Positions 17,818-26,645 of a DNA stretch of 64,000 nt are shown here, in pieces; position 1 is the first letter of the stretch, and the number at the start of each line of letters is the position of its first letter. The stretch covers positions 1-64,000 of the forward strand of contig NZ_BAYB01000007.1 in NCBI RefSeq assembly GCF_000685035.1. Reading direction: 5' to 3'. Position numbers and translations under genes: made by a program. This DNA is from Paraburkholderia ferrariae NBRC 106233 (GTDB lineage Bacteria > Pseudomonadota > Gammaproteobacteria > Burkholderiales > Burkholderiaceae). Under the pieces are notes generated by a model. The model was not told where the DNA came from and searched no databases. It saw nothing but the letters and a program-made list of their open reading frames with translations.

Positions 17818-19362
17818 ATGGAAGCGAACTTTGCAGGCGGTCGCGCTAACGCTGTATCGGTTGTTTTCTTCGTTCTCTTTCTTTCCTCTACTCTCGTCAT
17901 CACCTGGTGGGCATCGAGGCGAACCAGGACCGCGGAACAGTTCTTTACCGCAGGTCGAAGTATTGGAGCGTTTCAGAATGGAATCGCATTAGCTGGCGAC
18001 TTCGTCGCTGCGGCAGGCTTCCTTGGTATATCCGGTCTTGTCTCCTTGGCCGGCTTTGATGGCCTCATTTATGCGATCGGTGGTGTCATGGGTTGGCCTG
18101 TCATGCTGTTCCTGTTTGGCGAGCCACTGCGCAATCTCGGTAAGTATTCGTTCGGAGACGTTCTCGCGTACCGCCTCGACTCGCCCAGGATCCGCATCAT
18201 TACGGGCATTACCACACTGGGAATTACCATTTGCTATCTGGTGATGCAGATGGTCGGCGCTGGAGATCTGATCCATCTCCTTTTTGGAATGGACTATGAC
18301 ATCGCGATCTGGATCATTGGTGGATTCATGCTTGTCTACGTCATCTTTGGTGGCATGCTTGCGACTACCTGGGTCCAGATTATCAAGGCAGTATTGATGT
18401 CGTTGGCTGCGGTCGGGATGACCGTCATAGCCCTTTCGTATTTTGGCTTCAATCCAGTGAACCTTCTCGCCGCCGCTGGCGCACAGCACGGTGCTGCGGT
18501 CCTTTCGCCGGGGCGGTTGATTTCGAACCCACTGGATGCAGTATCGGTTGCCCTGGCACTTGCCTTGGGCGTGGCAAGTTTGCCACATGTGCTCATGCGG
18601 TTCTTCACGGTCCCGGATGGACGCGCCGCGCGCAAGTCTCTCGTCTACGCGACGACGATCATCAGTGTGTTTCTCATGTTGACGTTTATTCTCGGCTTTG
18701 CAGCAATGCAACTGGTGGGCGCAACTGCAATACGGGCCATGGATAAGGGGGGCAATATGGCGATACCGTTACTCGCCGAGAAGCTCGGTGGCGTGTCGTT
18801 CCTCGGGTTTGTCTCGGCGGTGTCGTTTGCAACGATTCTGGCGGTCGTATCGGGTTTGCTGATTACTGGAGCGACAGCAGTCGCGCATGACCTCTACGGT
18901 ACGGTTATCAGGAAGGGCCGTAGCTCCCAACGGGAAACCCTGCTGGTGGCACGTCTTTCTACCGTTTTACTTGCGCTTGTCGCCATTGTGCTTGGGCTCG
19001 TACTGAGAGGCCAGAACGTGGCGTTCCTTGTCGGGCTTGCAACTGCGGTAGCAGCCGCTGCGAATTTCCCTGCGATCTTTCTGGCGATCTACTGGAAGCG
19101 CTACACGGCCGCGGGTGCAGTGTGCGGCATGCTGGCCGGCCTTTTGGCAAGCCTGTTATTTATCTATTTCTCGCCCACCATCCAGGTTGACGTACTGAAG
19201 CACGCCACCGCACCTCTGGCCATGCGCAATCCCGCACTCGTCTGCGTGCCGCTAAGTTTCCTGGTCAGTATCGTTGTTTCGCTCATGACGCAGCATCAGA
19301 ACGATCACGAGCGGTACGAAGAAATCGAGGAGCGCATCCTTCTCGGTATGCGGGGGGCGTGA
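17818..19362 (+). CDS. Sodium:solute symporter, ActP-like (SSS family)
   Basis: This multi-pass sodium/solute symporter (514 aa, about 13 helices) of the acetate permease (ActP) subgroup takes up short carboxylates. The start is ATG at 17818 with AAAGGAGG upstream. Family stretches are RRTRTAEQFFTAGRSIGAFQ near residue 35, NGIALAGDFVAAAGFLGISG near 55 and LPHVLMRFFTVPDGRAARKS near 260. It is directly followed by an Asp/Glu-racemase-family gene with no gap. The real substrate is probably a carboxylic acid used by the downstream enzymes and need not be acetate. Confidence 0.88.
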   Translation: MEANFAGGRANAVSVVFFVLFLSSTLVITWWASRRTRTAEQFFTAGRSIGAFQNGIALAGDFVAAAGFLGISGLVSLAGFDGLIYAIGGVMGWPVMLFLFGEPLRNLGKYSFGDVLAYRLDSPRIRIITGITTLGITICYLVMQMVGAGDLIHLLFGMDYDIAIWIIGGFMLVYVIFGGMLATTWVQIIKAVLMSLAAVGMTVIALSYFGFNPVNLLAAAGAQHGAAVLSPGRLISNPLDAVSVALALALGVASLPHVLMRFFTVPDGRAARKSLVYATTIISVFLMLTFILGFAAMQLVGATAIRAMDKGGNMAIPLLAEKLGGVSFLGFVSAVSFATILAVVSGLLITGATAVAHDLYGTVIRKGRSSQRETLLVARLSTVLLALVAIVLGLVLRGQNVAFLVGLATAVAAAANFPAIFLAIYWKRYTAAGAVCGMLAGLLASLLFIYFSPTIQVDVLKHATAPLAMRNPALVCVPLSFLVSIVVSLMTQHQNDHERYEEIEERILLGMRGA

Positions 19363-20088
19363 ATGACGATTGACTCGATCGCATACGGAAAACGTGCCCG
19401 GGTGGGTGTGCTGTTGCCCTCGGGCAATATCGCGGCTGAAGCAGAACTCCGGGCAATCCTGCCGTACGACGTAGGTATCCACGTAACGCGGCTACCGCTC
19501 AAAGGTAGCAGCCGCGAAGAGTTGCTCGGGATGACTGAGGGTGTCGAACACGCAGCGGCTTTGCTGGCCGACACGGAGCCGTCACTGATTGTATTCCATT
19601 GCACAGCTGTTTCCACGTGGGATCCAGCCATGGATAGCAGCCTGTGTCAGCGTATTAGCGTTAGTACAGCAACGCAGGCGACGACTACCGCGCAGGCGAT
19701 CATTAATGCGTTGCGTGCTCTGAATGCGAAAAAGGTGGTGGTGATTACGCCCTACGTGGATGAAATCAACGAGCGGGAAGTGCGGTTTCTCTCCCATTTC
19801 GGCGTCGAGACTTTATCCGTTCGGGCATTGGGTCTTTCCCATCCGCAGGAAATGTATGCCGTCGAGCCTGGCACGTGGTTGGACTTGGCGATCCACGCGA
19901 AGCACGAGGATGCGGACGCATATTTCATCAGCTGCACAGCGATTCGTACGCTACCCGTTATCGCGGAAATTGAGCGGGTGCTCGAGCGACCTGTGATCAC
20001 CAGCAACCAGGTAATGGCCTGGCACGCGCTACGTCTATGTGGCATAGGCGACGGCCATGATCGCGCGGGCCAGTTGTTTTCCATATGA
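19363..20088 (+). CDS. Asp/Glu-racemase superfamily enzyme (maleate isomerase / arylmalonate decarboxylase-like)
   Basis: This cytoplasmic enzyme (241 aa) belongs to the two-cysteine Asp/Glu racemase fold. The two catalytic Cys motifs are visible as VFHCTAVSTW near residue 80 and FISCTAIRTLPV near 190. This pattern occurs in maleate cis-trans isomerases and arylmalonate decarboxylases. The start RVGVLLPSGNIAAEAEL also fits that group. The ATG follows the symporter stop directly. With a carboxylate symporter before it and an amidohydrolase after it, an isomerase or decarboxylase step on an unsaturated dicarboxylate is likely; the exact reaction cannot be decided. Confidence 0.8.
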   Translation: MTIDSIAYGKRARVGVLLPSGNIAAEAELRAILPYDVGIHVTRLPLKGSSREELLGMTEGVEHAAALLADTEPSLIVFHCTAVSTWDPAMDSSLCQRISVSTATQATTTAQAIINALRALNAKKVVVITPYVDEINEREVRFLSHFGVETLSVRALGLSHPQEMYAVEPGTWLDLAIHAKHEDADAYFISCTAIRTLPVIAEIERVLERPVITSNQVMAWHALRLCGIGDGHDRAGQLFSI

Positions 20089-20157
20089 CCGCACTCCTGC
20101 GCGATCTTTCATCGGCAGACTCAGGATATTCACCAAGCTTTTCGAGGAGGAAACATC

Positions 20158-20679
20158 ATGTCAGCAGTAATTTCAGATGTCGAGTTTGCACCTATCGCCA
20201 ATAGCGCCAAGGAATGGCGGGAGGCAATGGCAGAAATGGCGAAACGCAAGACGCCAAGCTTTTTCCATATCCGCGCAAAGCTTCCGCGACAAGGACGGAC
20301 AAATCAAGTGCTGGGCGCTTCCACATACATGAACGTGGTTCTCAAGACCTATGCGAGCGGTGGCGAGAACGAAATTCACGCTCACACAAACGAGGATCAC
20401 GTTTTTGTTGTGCTACAGGGCGGCGCGACGTTTTTTGGCCCCCGCGGAGAAACGAAGCGTGTTGGGCGCAACGACTGCGTGCTCGTTCCGGCGGGTGCAC
20501 TCTATTCGTTTCACGCAGATGAGGAGGAGCCGCTCGTGATGCTACGTGTCGGCGCAGCTATCGATCCGGAGTCAGATGTTCTCGCGCGAATCGATGAACA
20601 CGGTCAGCCGTTTGACGGCTATTCGGAAAAAAACAAAGAGGTATCCGTCGTTCTCGACGAGTCGCGAATTTTCGAGTAG
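20158..20679 (+). CDS. Cupin-domain protein
   Basis: This single-cupin protein (173 aa) has motif 1 as GGENEIHAHTNEDHVFVVLQG near residues 66-87, with two His and a Glu as potential metal ligands. Motif 2 is GRNDCVLVPAGALYSFHADE near 105-122. Such small cupins act as dioxygenases, isomerases or sugar/acid-binding proteins, so function is open. The ATG follows GAGGAGG. It stands between the racemase-family gene and an amidohydrolase, apparently in the same operon. Confidence 0.78.
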   Translation: MSAVISDVEFAPIANSAKEWREAMAEMAKRKTPSFFHIRAKLPRQGRTNQVLGASTYMNVVLKTYASGGENEIHAHTNEDHVFVVLQGGATFFGPRGETKRVGRNDCVLVPAGALYSFHADEEEPLVMLRVGAAIDPESDVLARIDEHGQPFDGYSEKNKEVSVVLDESRIFE

Positions 20680-20761
20680 CACCGAAGGACACAACCTTGT
20701 CCCTGTTGCATTCCTGTCACCCGCGGTCCGCCTGCGGGTGCATTCCATGGAGACACCGCCA

Positions 20762-21646
20762 ATGATTGAGCTTTGCCAGCCGCCGGATCCTTCGCCGCGC
20801 ACGCCGGTACTGAAATGCCCTCCGGGGGCCACGGACTGCCATGTGCATGTCTACGGTCCCGTTGCCAGCTATCCGGTGGCGAGTACACGCGCATTTGACG
20901 TACCGGATGCATTCCCGTCGACACTTGCGGGGCTTCTCGACACGCTGGGAGTTGACCGGGTGGTCCTGGTTCAGCCGAGCGGGTACGGCACGGATAACCA
21001 GCGGCATCTTGATGCCTTGGCTGAGGTCGGGCGACCGGCGCGGATGATCGCCTCGCTCAGAGCCGACGTCAGTGATACAGAGCTCGAGCGACTGAATAAC
21101 GCAGGCGTCAGGGGGATACGTTACACCATCGGTCATAGGGGAGCCGCTCCGCTTGAGGAAATGCCCGAAATGGCCAGGCGGATCGCGGAGCTGGGGTGGC
21201 ATGTTCAGTTGCATGTCATGAGTGATGGCGGACGCGCGCCCCTGGTGGAGATGCAGAACGTGCTCAGCTCCCTGCCAGTAGACGTGGTACTCGACCATGT
21301 CGGATCGGTTCGACCTTCCGGGGGAGTCAATCAGCCGTCTTTCAAGACGCTGCTTGGATTGCTTGAGACCGGCCGCTGCTGGGTAAAGCTCTCCGCAGCA
21401 TATCGGGTAGTGGAGGCGCCTCCGTACGCGGAAATGAAGCCGTTTGTCGATGCCATGCTCGCGGTCAATCCGGAACGTCTGCTTTGGGGAAGTGACTGGC
21501 CTCACGTGTCGTTCAAGGGCACGATGCCCAATACCACCGACCTTCTTGATCAGATGTTGACGTGGGTGCCAGATGAATCAGCGCGTACGCGGATTCTTGT
21601 CGATAACCCGGCGCGCCTCTACGGGTTCGAAGAGACTGCACGATAA
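20762..21646 (+). CDS. Amidohydrolase-family protein (2-pyrone-4,6-dicarboxylate lactonase-like)
   Basis: This TIM-barrel metal-dependent hydrolase (294 aa) carries an N-terminal H-x-H in ATDCHVHVYGP near residue 25. It also has a central GWHVQLHVMSDGG near 145, VVLDHVGSV near 175 and a C-terminal GSDWPHVSF near 245, with the conserved metal-site Asp. The layout resembles LigI-type PDC lactonase and related aromatic-pathway hydrolases. I chose the ATG at 20762 with GGAG at good spacing; an in-frame ATG at 20747 is also possible. It would end the IclR-linked operon. The substrate is unknown, probably a lactone or acyl compound from the same pathway. Confidence 0.82.
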   Translation: MIELCQPPDPSPRTPVLKCPPGATDCHVHVYGPVASYPVASTRAFDVPDAFPSTLAGLLDTLGVDRVVLVQPSGYGTDNQRHLDALAEVGRPARMIASLRADVSDTELERLNNAGVRGIRYTIGHRGAAPLEEMPEMARRIAELGWHVQLHVMSDGGRAPLVEMQNVLSSLPVDVVLDHVGSVRPSGGVNQPSFKTLLGLLETGRCWVKLSAAYRVVEAPPYAEMKPFVDAMLAVNPERLLWGSDWPHVSFKGTMPNTTDLLDQMLTWVPDESARTRILVDNPARLYGFEETAR

Positions 21647-22000
21647 TCCGCTTAGTCCGACATCTGCGGACGCATACCGCCACGCGATTTGCAGACGCCA
21701 GCGGAACTCGTGACGGTGCTTACGCCGCGGCCTTGATTCGGTCGGGAGGTCGGTCCCGATAACATGAGATCGGGAGTGGCTTCGGAATCGTCGCCCCTGT
21801 AATTGGCCCAGTAGGTCCGGATAGGCCGGGCAAGGAGGCCGTTTCGAGTTGGGGCAGTGGGTACCGTCATTGCGTAGGTCTTCCTTGAGGACGGTCTCTC
21901 AAGTCGCACGCATGGGGCGTAAAGGTGAGTTCAACGACGGGAGTATCGCACCGGTATGGGACAGGGAGGACTCTGCGCGCCCGTAACGCGCCATCGGAGG

Positions 22001-22122
22001 TCAGCCGTTTCCGCATTCGCCACGCGAAGCGACCAGGTTGCCGAATTTTCGTGGCGACGGAATACGAAGATCTGCGTCTTCTGATTCCGCTTCGTCTTTT
22101 GTGACGCTTTCAATGGTCTAGT
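22001..22122 (-). pseudogene. MarR regulator, C-terminal relic (third copy)
   Basis: The minus strand reads TIESVTKDEAESEDADLRIP followed by SPRKFGNLVASRGECGNG and a stop. It aligns with the tails of the MarR proteins at 9266 (ENMARDEAESDDPALRIPST) and 61905 (same with PARRIPST and REFGNLIASRGE). About 40 residues survive. The relic ends at the start of the MFS gene at 22131. The rest of 21650-22000 shows no gene. Confidence 0.7.
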
Positions 22123-22130
22123 ACCCAAAA

Positions 22131-23552
22131 ATGAACAATTCGACACTCCGTGGAATGTCCATCGGCCCGCTGCCTTATGTCGTGGCTGCCACTTTCTTCA
22201 TGGAGTACCTCGACACGACGATCATCGCGACTGCACTGCCGCAAATGGCCCGTTCCTTCGGTACCAGTCCTAATTCGCTTGGCCTCGGGATGAGTGCTTA
22301 CATGATTGCACTCGCCGTCTTCATTCCGGCGAGTGGTTGGGTGGCCGACCGCTTCGGATCACGCAGCGTATTCTTCACTGCGATCGTTACATTCACGTTG
22401 GCGTCGCTGTTGTGCGGTATCGCGCGAGACGTTGCGCAATTCACGGCGGCGCGGGTGCTACAAGGTGTCGGCGGTGCGTTGATGGTGCCAGTCGGCCGCC
22501 TCACTGTTGTACGCAGCGTCGACAAGAAGCATCTGATGCAGGCGATCTCCACTATTACGTGGCCTGGCATTGTGGCGCCGGTCGTCGGGCCGCCACTCGG
22601 CGGATTTATCATCACGTATGCGTCATGGCGTTGGATCTTTTTGTTGAATCTGCCTGTTTGCATTGCCGTATTGGTGGCGGTGATCAGATGGGTGCCGAAC
22701 CTGCGTAGCGAGGACCGCCGCCCGTTCGACGTCGGCGGGCTCATCTTGAGCGGAGTGGCACTCACGGCAATCCTGTATGGCGCCGGCATAGCGAGCCAGT
22801 CCGACACCAATCCATGGAGCGGCATTGCCGTGATCGGAGTGGGCGTTATGGTTGGTGCCATCGCTTACCGACATTTGCTCGCACGGCCGTATCCGTTGGT
22901 CGACGTGACGACACTGCGCATCCCGACCTTTTCAGTGACAGTCGTGACAGGCACCATCACACGAATCGGCATCGGTGCCGTACCCTATCTAATGCCGCTG
23001 TTGTTCCAGATAGGTTTTGGCTTATCCGCATTTCAGGCCGGCTTGTTGTTGCTTGCCAGCGCGCTCGGTAACCTCGGCATGAAAACGCTGACGACAACCG
23101 TTCTCAAACGGTGCGGATTCAGGAATGTAGCGATTGTCAACTGCCTCATTTGCGGCATATTCACAATCACGTGCGGGCTGCTCACGCCCGCATCTCCGCT
23201 CGCACTCACGCTACTCATAGTGTTCGTGTACGGGGCGACTCGCTCGATGCAGTTCACTTCGCTTGCGACGCTCGCGTACGCGGATGTTCCCGTGCCACAG
23301 ATTAGCGGTGCCAACACGATGTGGAACGCGGCACAACAGATGAGCATCGGACTCGGTATCGCGTTTGGTGCTCTCGCCTTGCGTGTGGCCTCGTCCTTTC
23401 ATGAGAGGAGTATGGCGCTAGCTGATTCGTTCACGCTTCACGATTTTCGTTTTGCCTTCCAATGCGCTGGCGCGCTCACGCTCGTGTCGATCTACGGCTA
23501 TGCGAAGCTCACGTACGATGCCGGACGCAAGCTGAGTGGCTCCTCGCGATAA
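22131..23552 (+). CDS. MFS multidrug/organic-acid efflux transporter (DHA2, EmrB/QacA type)
   Basis: This polytopic transporter (473 aa, probably 14 helices) contains the DHA2 signature FMEYLDTTIIATALPQMA in helix 1. It also has GWVADRFGSRSVF for motif A near residue 70, RVLQGVGGALMVPVGRL near 105, and PVVGPPLGGFI (motif C) near 145. Export of toxic aromatics or acids is the usual role. There is no membrane-fusion partner nearby. The MarR relic immediately upstream on the other strand suggests a former divergent MarR-efflux pair. No clear ribosome-binding site is visible before the ATG. Confidence 0.86.
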   Translation: MNNSTLRGMSIGPLPYVVAATFFMEYLDTTIIATALPQMARSFGTSPNSLGLGMSAYMIALAVFIPASGWVADRFGSRSVFFTAIVTFTLASLLCGIARDVAQFTAARVLQGVGGALMVPVGRLTVVRSVDKKHLMQAISTITWPGIVAPVVGPPLGGFIITYASWRWIFLLNLPVCIAVLVAVIRWVPNLRSEDRRPFDVGGLILSGVALTAILYGAGIASQSDTNPWSGIAVIGVGVMVGAIAYRHLLARPYPLVDVTTLRIPTFSVTVVTGTITRIGIGAVPYLMPLLFQIGFGLSAFQAGLLLLASALGNLGMKTLTTTVLKRCGFRNVAIVNCLICGIFTITCGLLTPASPLALTLLIVFVYGATRSMQFTSLATLAYADVPVPQISGANTMWNAAQQMSIGLGIAFGALALRVASSFHERSMALADSFTLHDFRFAFQCAGALTLVSIYGYAKLTYDAGRKLSGSSR

Positions 23553-24586
23553 GATCCACTTTGCCATCGAATTGTTCAAACGCTTCGCGCGACGTCGCGC
23601 TATCTATTGCGGAGCAGCTCGGATAGGATGGGTTGTCAGATGATCTGAGCGTCAGTTACGACGCGGAGTCGCAGTTTGAGCTCAACGCGGACGTTGAATG
23701 TCTTTGGGTACTTGCAACGGGCTATATGCTGAAGGAGCACAGTCGTCATGATGCGATCCATTCAGACACTTCTGCCTGAACGAAAGCTTCGTGCGATAAC
23801 GACGCGAATGGTTCAGCGATACCAGAACCTGGCGAAGGCCGCGCAGTATTTCAGGAGGCTTGCACAGTACCTCAGTCTGTTCCCCAAGGGCCGGACCAAA
23901 ACCCGACTAGAAATGGTATCAGCGAGAACGAATATCGAGCTGCTCGGACGTCATTCAATACGATTCGGTCTCTGGTAGATAATGTTTGGCGCGGTTTTGT
24001 TCTTTCTGATTTCGGCTGCTGCCTGTCTTCGCTCCCCGAAGGCATGCTTCAAAAAGTTGCCGCCAACGCTTCTTGCGCCGAGTTGCGTACGCGGCGCTTT
24101 CCTCCGGGCGCCGCCGACCCCATGTGCGGCATTGCGAATGCCGACGTCGGCATCTTCGATGCGCCGCTCAAGATGGTTGAGTACGCCCCGTCCTGCCTTC
24201 AGGTGATCCTTGGCAAGGCTCCGATCGCGCGATTCCGCTGAAGGCAGGCATTGCCGTACTGGTCGTGAGTTAAAAAGAGCAAATGATGCAAGACGGTCTT
24301 ACTGTTGCACGTTCGAGCGTATGTCGATCACTCGATCACGGCATTGACTTGGCGGGGTGATCCCCACGCGAAACTTGAGCAAGTCGTGGCTGCGCAAGAC
24401 ATAGCCCAGTGGCCATGGATCCCTAAAAGAAGCGGCCCGCCTGAAGTTGTCTGGGCCGAAGGCGGGCCGGATAAAGTACCACATCCTTGGAGTAAAACAT
24501 GTGGTATTTTGAAGCGCGTCTGAGGGGGGCCTCACGGGACCCAAAGTCGCATCTTGTTACTGCTGTCGAGAAAAACGACTCATATC
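23553..24586. other. Degenerate kilobase with a possible LysR relic and two hairpins
   Basis: No intact gene. At about 24005-24240 (+) one frame reads LSDFGCCLSSLPEGMLQKVA, then ASCAELRTRRFPPG and ANADVGIFD, which resembles a decayed LysR effector domain. This is a weak call. The ORF at 23748-23978 is unrecognised. Inverted repeats occur at 24433-24469 (CGGCCCGCCT arms) and 24477-24506 (TACCACAT arms followed by TTTT). Confidence 0.4.
24477..24510 (+). terminator. Possible hairpin terminator
   Basis: TACCACAT and ATGTGGTA form an 8-bp perfect stem with a 14-base loop, followed by TTTT. It lies downstream of a GC-rich 10-bp inverted repeat (24433-24469). No intact plus-strand gene ends nearby, so its role is uncertain. 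Confidence 0.4.
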
Positions 24587-25753
24587 CTAGAATTTGTGTC
24601 GAATTCCGAGAACTGTCGCCACTTGATTCGACGTTGACGAGGGCGAAAGGGAGCTGATATTGGCGACCGCAGCGTGTCCAGTTGAGTCTGTTCCGGATGC
24701 ATGTTGATACACGCCCGCGATATAGAGATCCGTTCTCTTGGACAGGAAATAGTCCACACCGGCCACGAACTGATTATATTTGGCATCGTTCACACCGTAG
24801 CCCTTGGTGTAATCGTATGCAACACCGGCAAGTAAGGTCGGTGTGATCTGATACTTAAAATTGATCTCTGCGTTGTGGAATTTGGCGGTGCCTCCTGCGC
24901 CGACCGCCGGGAGGCCGGCAAGCGCCCCGATGTTCTTGAATTGCGTGTTGCTGTACGTCGCTCCAAGCGTCGCTGACCCGAGTACATACGACATCCCGGC
25001 AGAGATAATTTGCTGCGTACGTGCGGAAGCGTAGCCCGAATAGACCGTGCTGCCTCCCATGTTAGAGCCGGTAGTGCTTGACGACGAGTTGTTGCCGAAG
25101 AATGAAAAGTTGGGGTCTCGGACATTCAAATAGGCGACCCCCGCCTGCAACTGTGCTCCGGAGTAACCAGCGCCCACTGACCAAATCTGATTCCGGGAGA
25201 CGTCACCTGCGACGCCGCCGAGACTATACAAACCACCGAACTTGAAGCCTGCGTACGAATTACTCGTGTACTTGATGGCGTTGTTCACGCGCAGCGTATT
25301 AAGCATGTTATCGAGATCGCCAGGATGGGAGCCATAGTATGATCCCCATTGCGCTCCAACCTCGAAGAAACCTGTGTAGTCGACGACCGAGTCATACTGC
25401 CGGCCTAAGGTCAACATTCCGAACTTCTGCGAGGAGAGACCGACGAATGCCTGGCGGCCGAAAAGGTCTCCGCCTTGAGCGAGCTTGCCGTTGTTCGTGG
25501 TAAAGCCGTTCTCCAGGACAAACAGGGCGCTCAGGCCACCGCCAAGGTCTTCCGTACCGCGGAGACCAAAGCGGCTTCCCTGAAGGTTAGAGCTCGCTAG
25601 CGACCATTGTTGGCCGCCTTTGCCTCCTGAGACGGCATTGTTCACATAAAGCACCCCGACATCCACGATACCATACAAGGTAACGGAGCTTTGGGCATAG
25701 GCTGCAGAAGATAGGACTCCAAATGAAGCGAGAAGTATTGCCTGCTTTTTCAT
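24587..25753 (-). CDS. Outer-membrane porin (Burkholderiales OmpC type)
   Basis: This general porin (388 aa) forms trimeric beta-barrel channels in the outer membrane. A signal peptide of about 20 residues (MKKQAILLASFGVLSSAAYA) precedes the classical mature start QSSVTLYGIVDVG. Other family marks are SRFGLRGTEDLGGGLSALFV near residue 60, LFGRQAFVGLSS, TLGRQYD, YFLSKRTDLY near 340 and the C-terminal GIRHKF with terminal Phe. It stands in an otherwise catabolic region and is likely to admit aromatic acids. A MarR-like box lies about 290 bases upstream. A paralogue is at 62633. Confidence 0.92.
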   Translation of the reverse strand: MKKQAILLASFGVLSSAAYAQSSVTLYGIVDVGVLYVNNAVSGGKGGQQWSLASSNLQGSRFGLRGTEDLGGGLSALFVLENGFTTNNGKLAQGGDLFGRQAFVGLSSQKFGMLTLGRQYDSVVDYTGFFEVGAQWGSYYGSHPGDLDNMLNTLRVNNAIKYTSNSYAGFKFGGLYSLGGVAGDVSRNQIWSVGAGYSGAQLQAGVAYLNVRDPNFSFFGNNSSSSTTGSNMGGSTVYSGYASARTQQIISAGMSYVLGSATLGATYSNTQFKNIGALAGLPAVGAGGTAKFHNAEINFKYQITPTLLAGVAYDYTKGYGVNDAKYNQFVAGVDYFLSKRTDLYIAGVYQHASGTDSTGHAAVANISSLSPSSTSNQVATVLGIRHKF

Positions 25754-26040
25754 TGCTTTTCGTCTCCAAACGTAATTTTGGTTAATGTTCAGGAACTACA
25801 GGTTACAACTGAAATCACCGCTGGCTTTAGCGAGCACGGCATGTCTCAATAACCGAACTCGTCATTCTTTTTCGTGAGTGGCTCGTCCGACATCCCGCCA
25901 GGTTGCTGGGTATGAAAGCTATGCGTCACAATCTTCGGGCGAGTGCGGAGTTCACCAACATCGCTGAGATGTCCGGCCTCGTGGACGGCGCACACGCAAA
26001 TTCAAGTCCGACGATAAAAATATGACTGCATTGAGGGTAT

Positions 26041-26057
26041 CATTAGAGGTCTAGTTA
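26041..26057. promoter_or_regulatory. MarR-like operator box 6
   Basis: CATTAGA-GG-TCTAGTTA is a good match to the shared palindrome, between the porin and the reductase operon. It is nearer to the porin (about 290 bases). Confidence 0.6.
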
Positions 26058-26326
26058 TAGCATCGGTGAAAACCCGTGGTTGTTGCTCGCCCAACACATG
26101 TCGCAGTTGTGTTTAAGTCGCCGGCCTTAAAAGTTGTAAATGTCATGCAAGGGCCCGGTGAGTAATGTCGCCTCGTTACTGGTGGGGGATTCGTTGGTAT
26201 GCAAGGATTTGACTATTTGCGCGCAGCGGATCTATGGCTTGCCGCTGTGCGGTCGCGTTACCGCCGAAAACACCGGGTGCATGTCTAGGTACGCTATAAG
26301 TCTAGGGCAGAGGTCGCTTATTCTGT

Positions 26327-26354
26327 TGTTCCAGAGTGGAACAGATGCTGTTCC
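26327..26354. promoter_or_regulatory. Overlapping TGTTCC palindromes upstream of the reductase operon
   Basis: Two overlapping perfect palindromes share the central GGAACA: TGTTCCA-GAG-TGGAACA (26327-26343) and GGAACAG-ATG-CTGTTCC (26338-26354). They lie about 290 bases upstream of the reductase start. The second type recurs at 31237 and 31679 in the same cluster. Confidence 0.6.
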
Positions 26355-26645
26355 GGCTAGTGGCTTGTGGTCCCATTAATTCGACGCAAGACTGATATGC
26401 GGACCAGTTCGGCGCACGGTTCGGTTTTTGCGACGGGAGCGTGTCTCGTGATTGGATTTGAGACAGCCGGATTAGCGGAGCGTCCTACTGAGCCCGCACA
26501 AGGGTACCGGCATTGCGTCAATGTCTTGACGCCCACCTTTGAGCGTTTCTCACAGTGGTTCGACCTCAATAAGTGTGAGGAATGAGCTAATCCCGTTGAC
26601 AATGACGCTTTATAGAAACCTGAAAACGAATAAAGAGGATGTTTC

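Larger units (their letters stand above)
25754..26645. other. Regulatory intergenic region, no supported gene
   Basis: About 890 bases between the divergent porin and reductase genes. It holds MarR-like box 6 and a cluster of TGTTCC half sites (26327-26354). Short open frames at 26140 and 26367 have no recognisable motif. Confidence 0.55.

Noticed and set aside
24433..24469. GC-rich inverted repeat with CGGCCCGCCT arms as a terminator for the porin
   Set aside because: It is over 100 bases beyond the porin stop and no U-run follows on that strand; recorded only as a hairpin in the intergenic entry.
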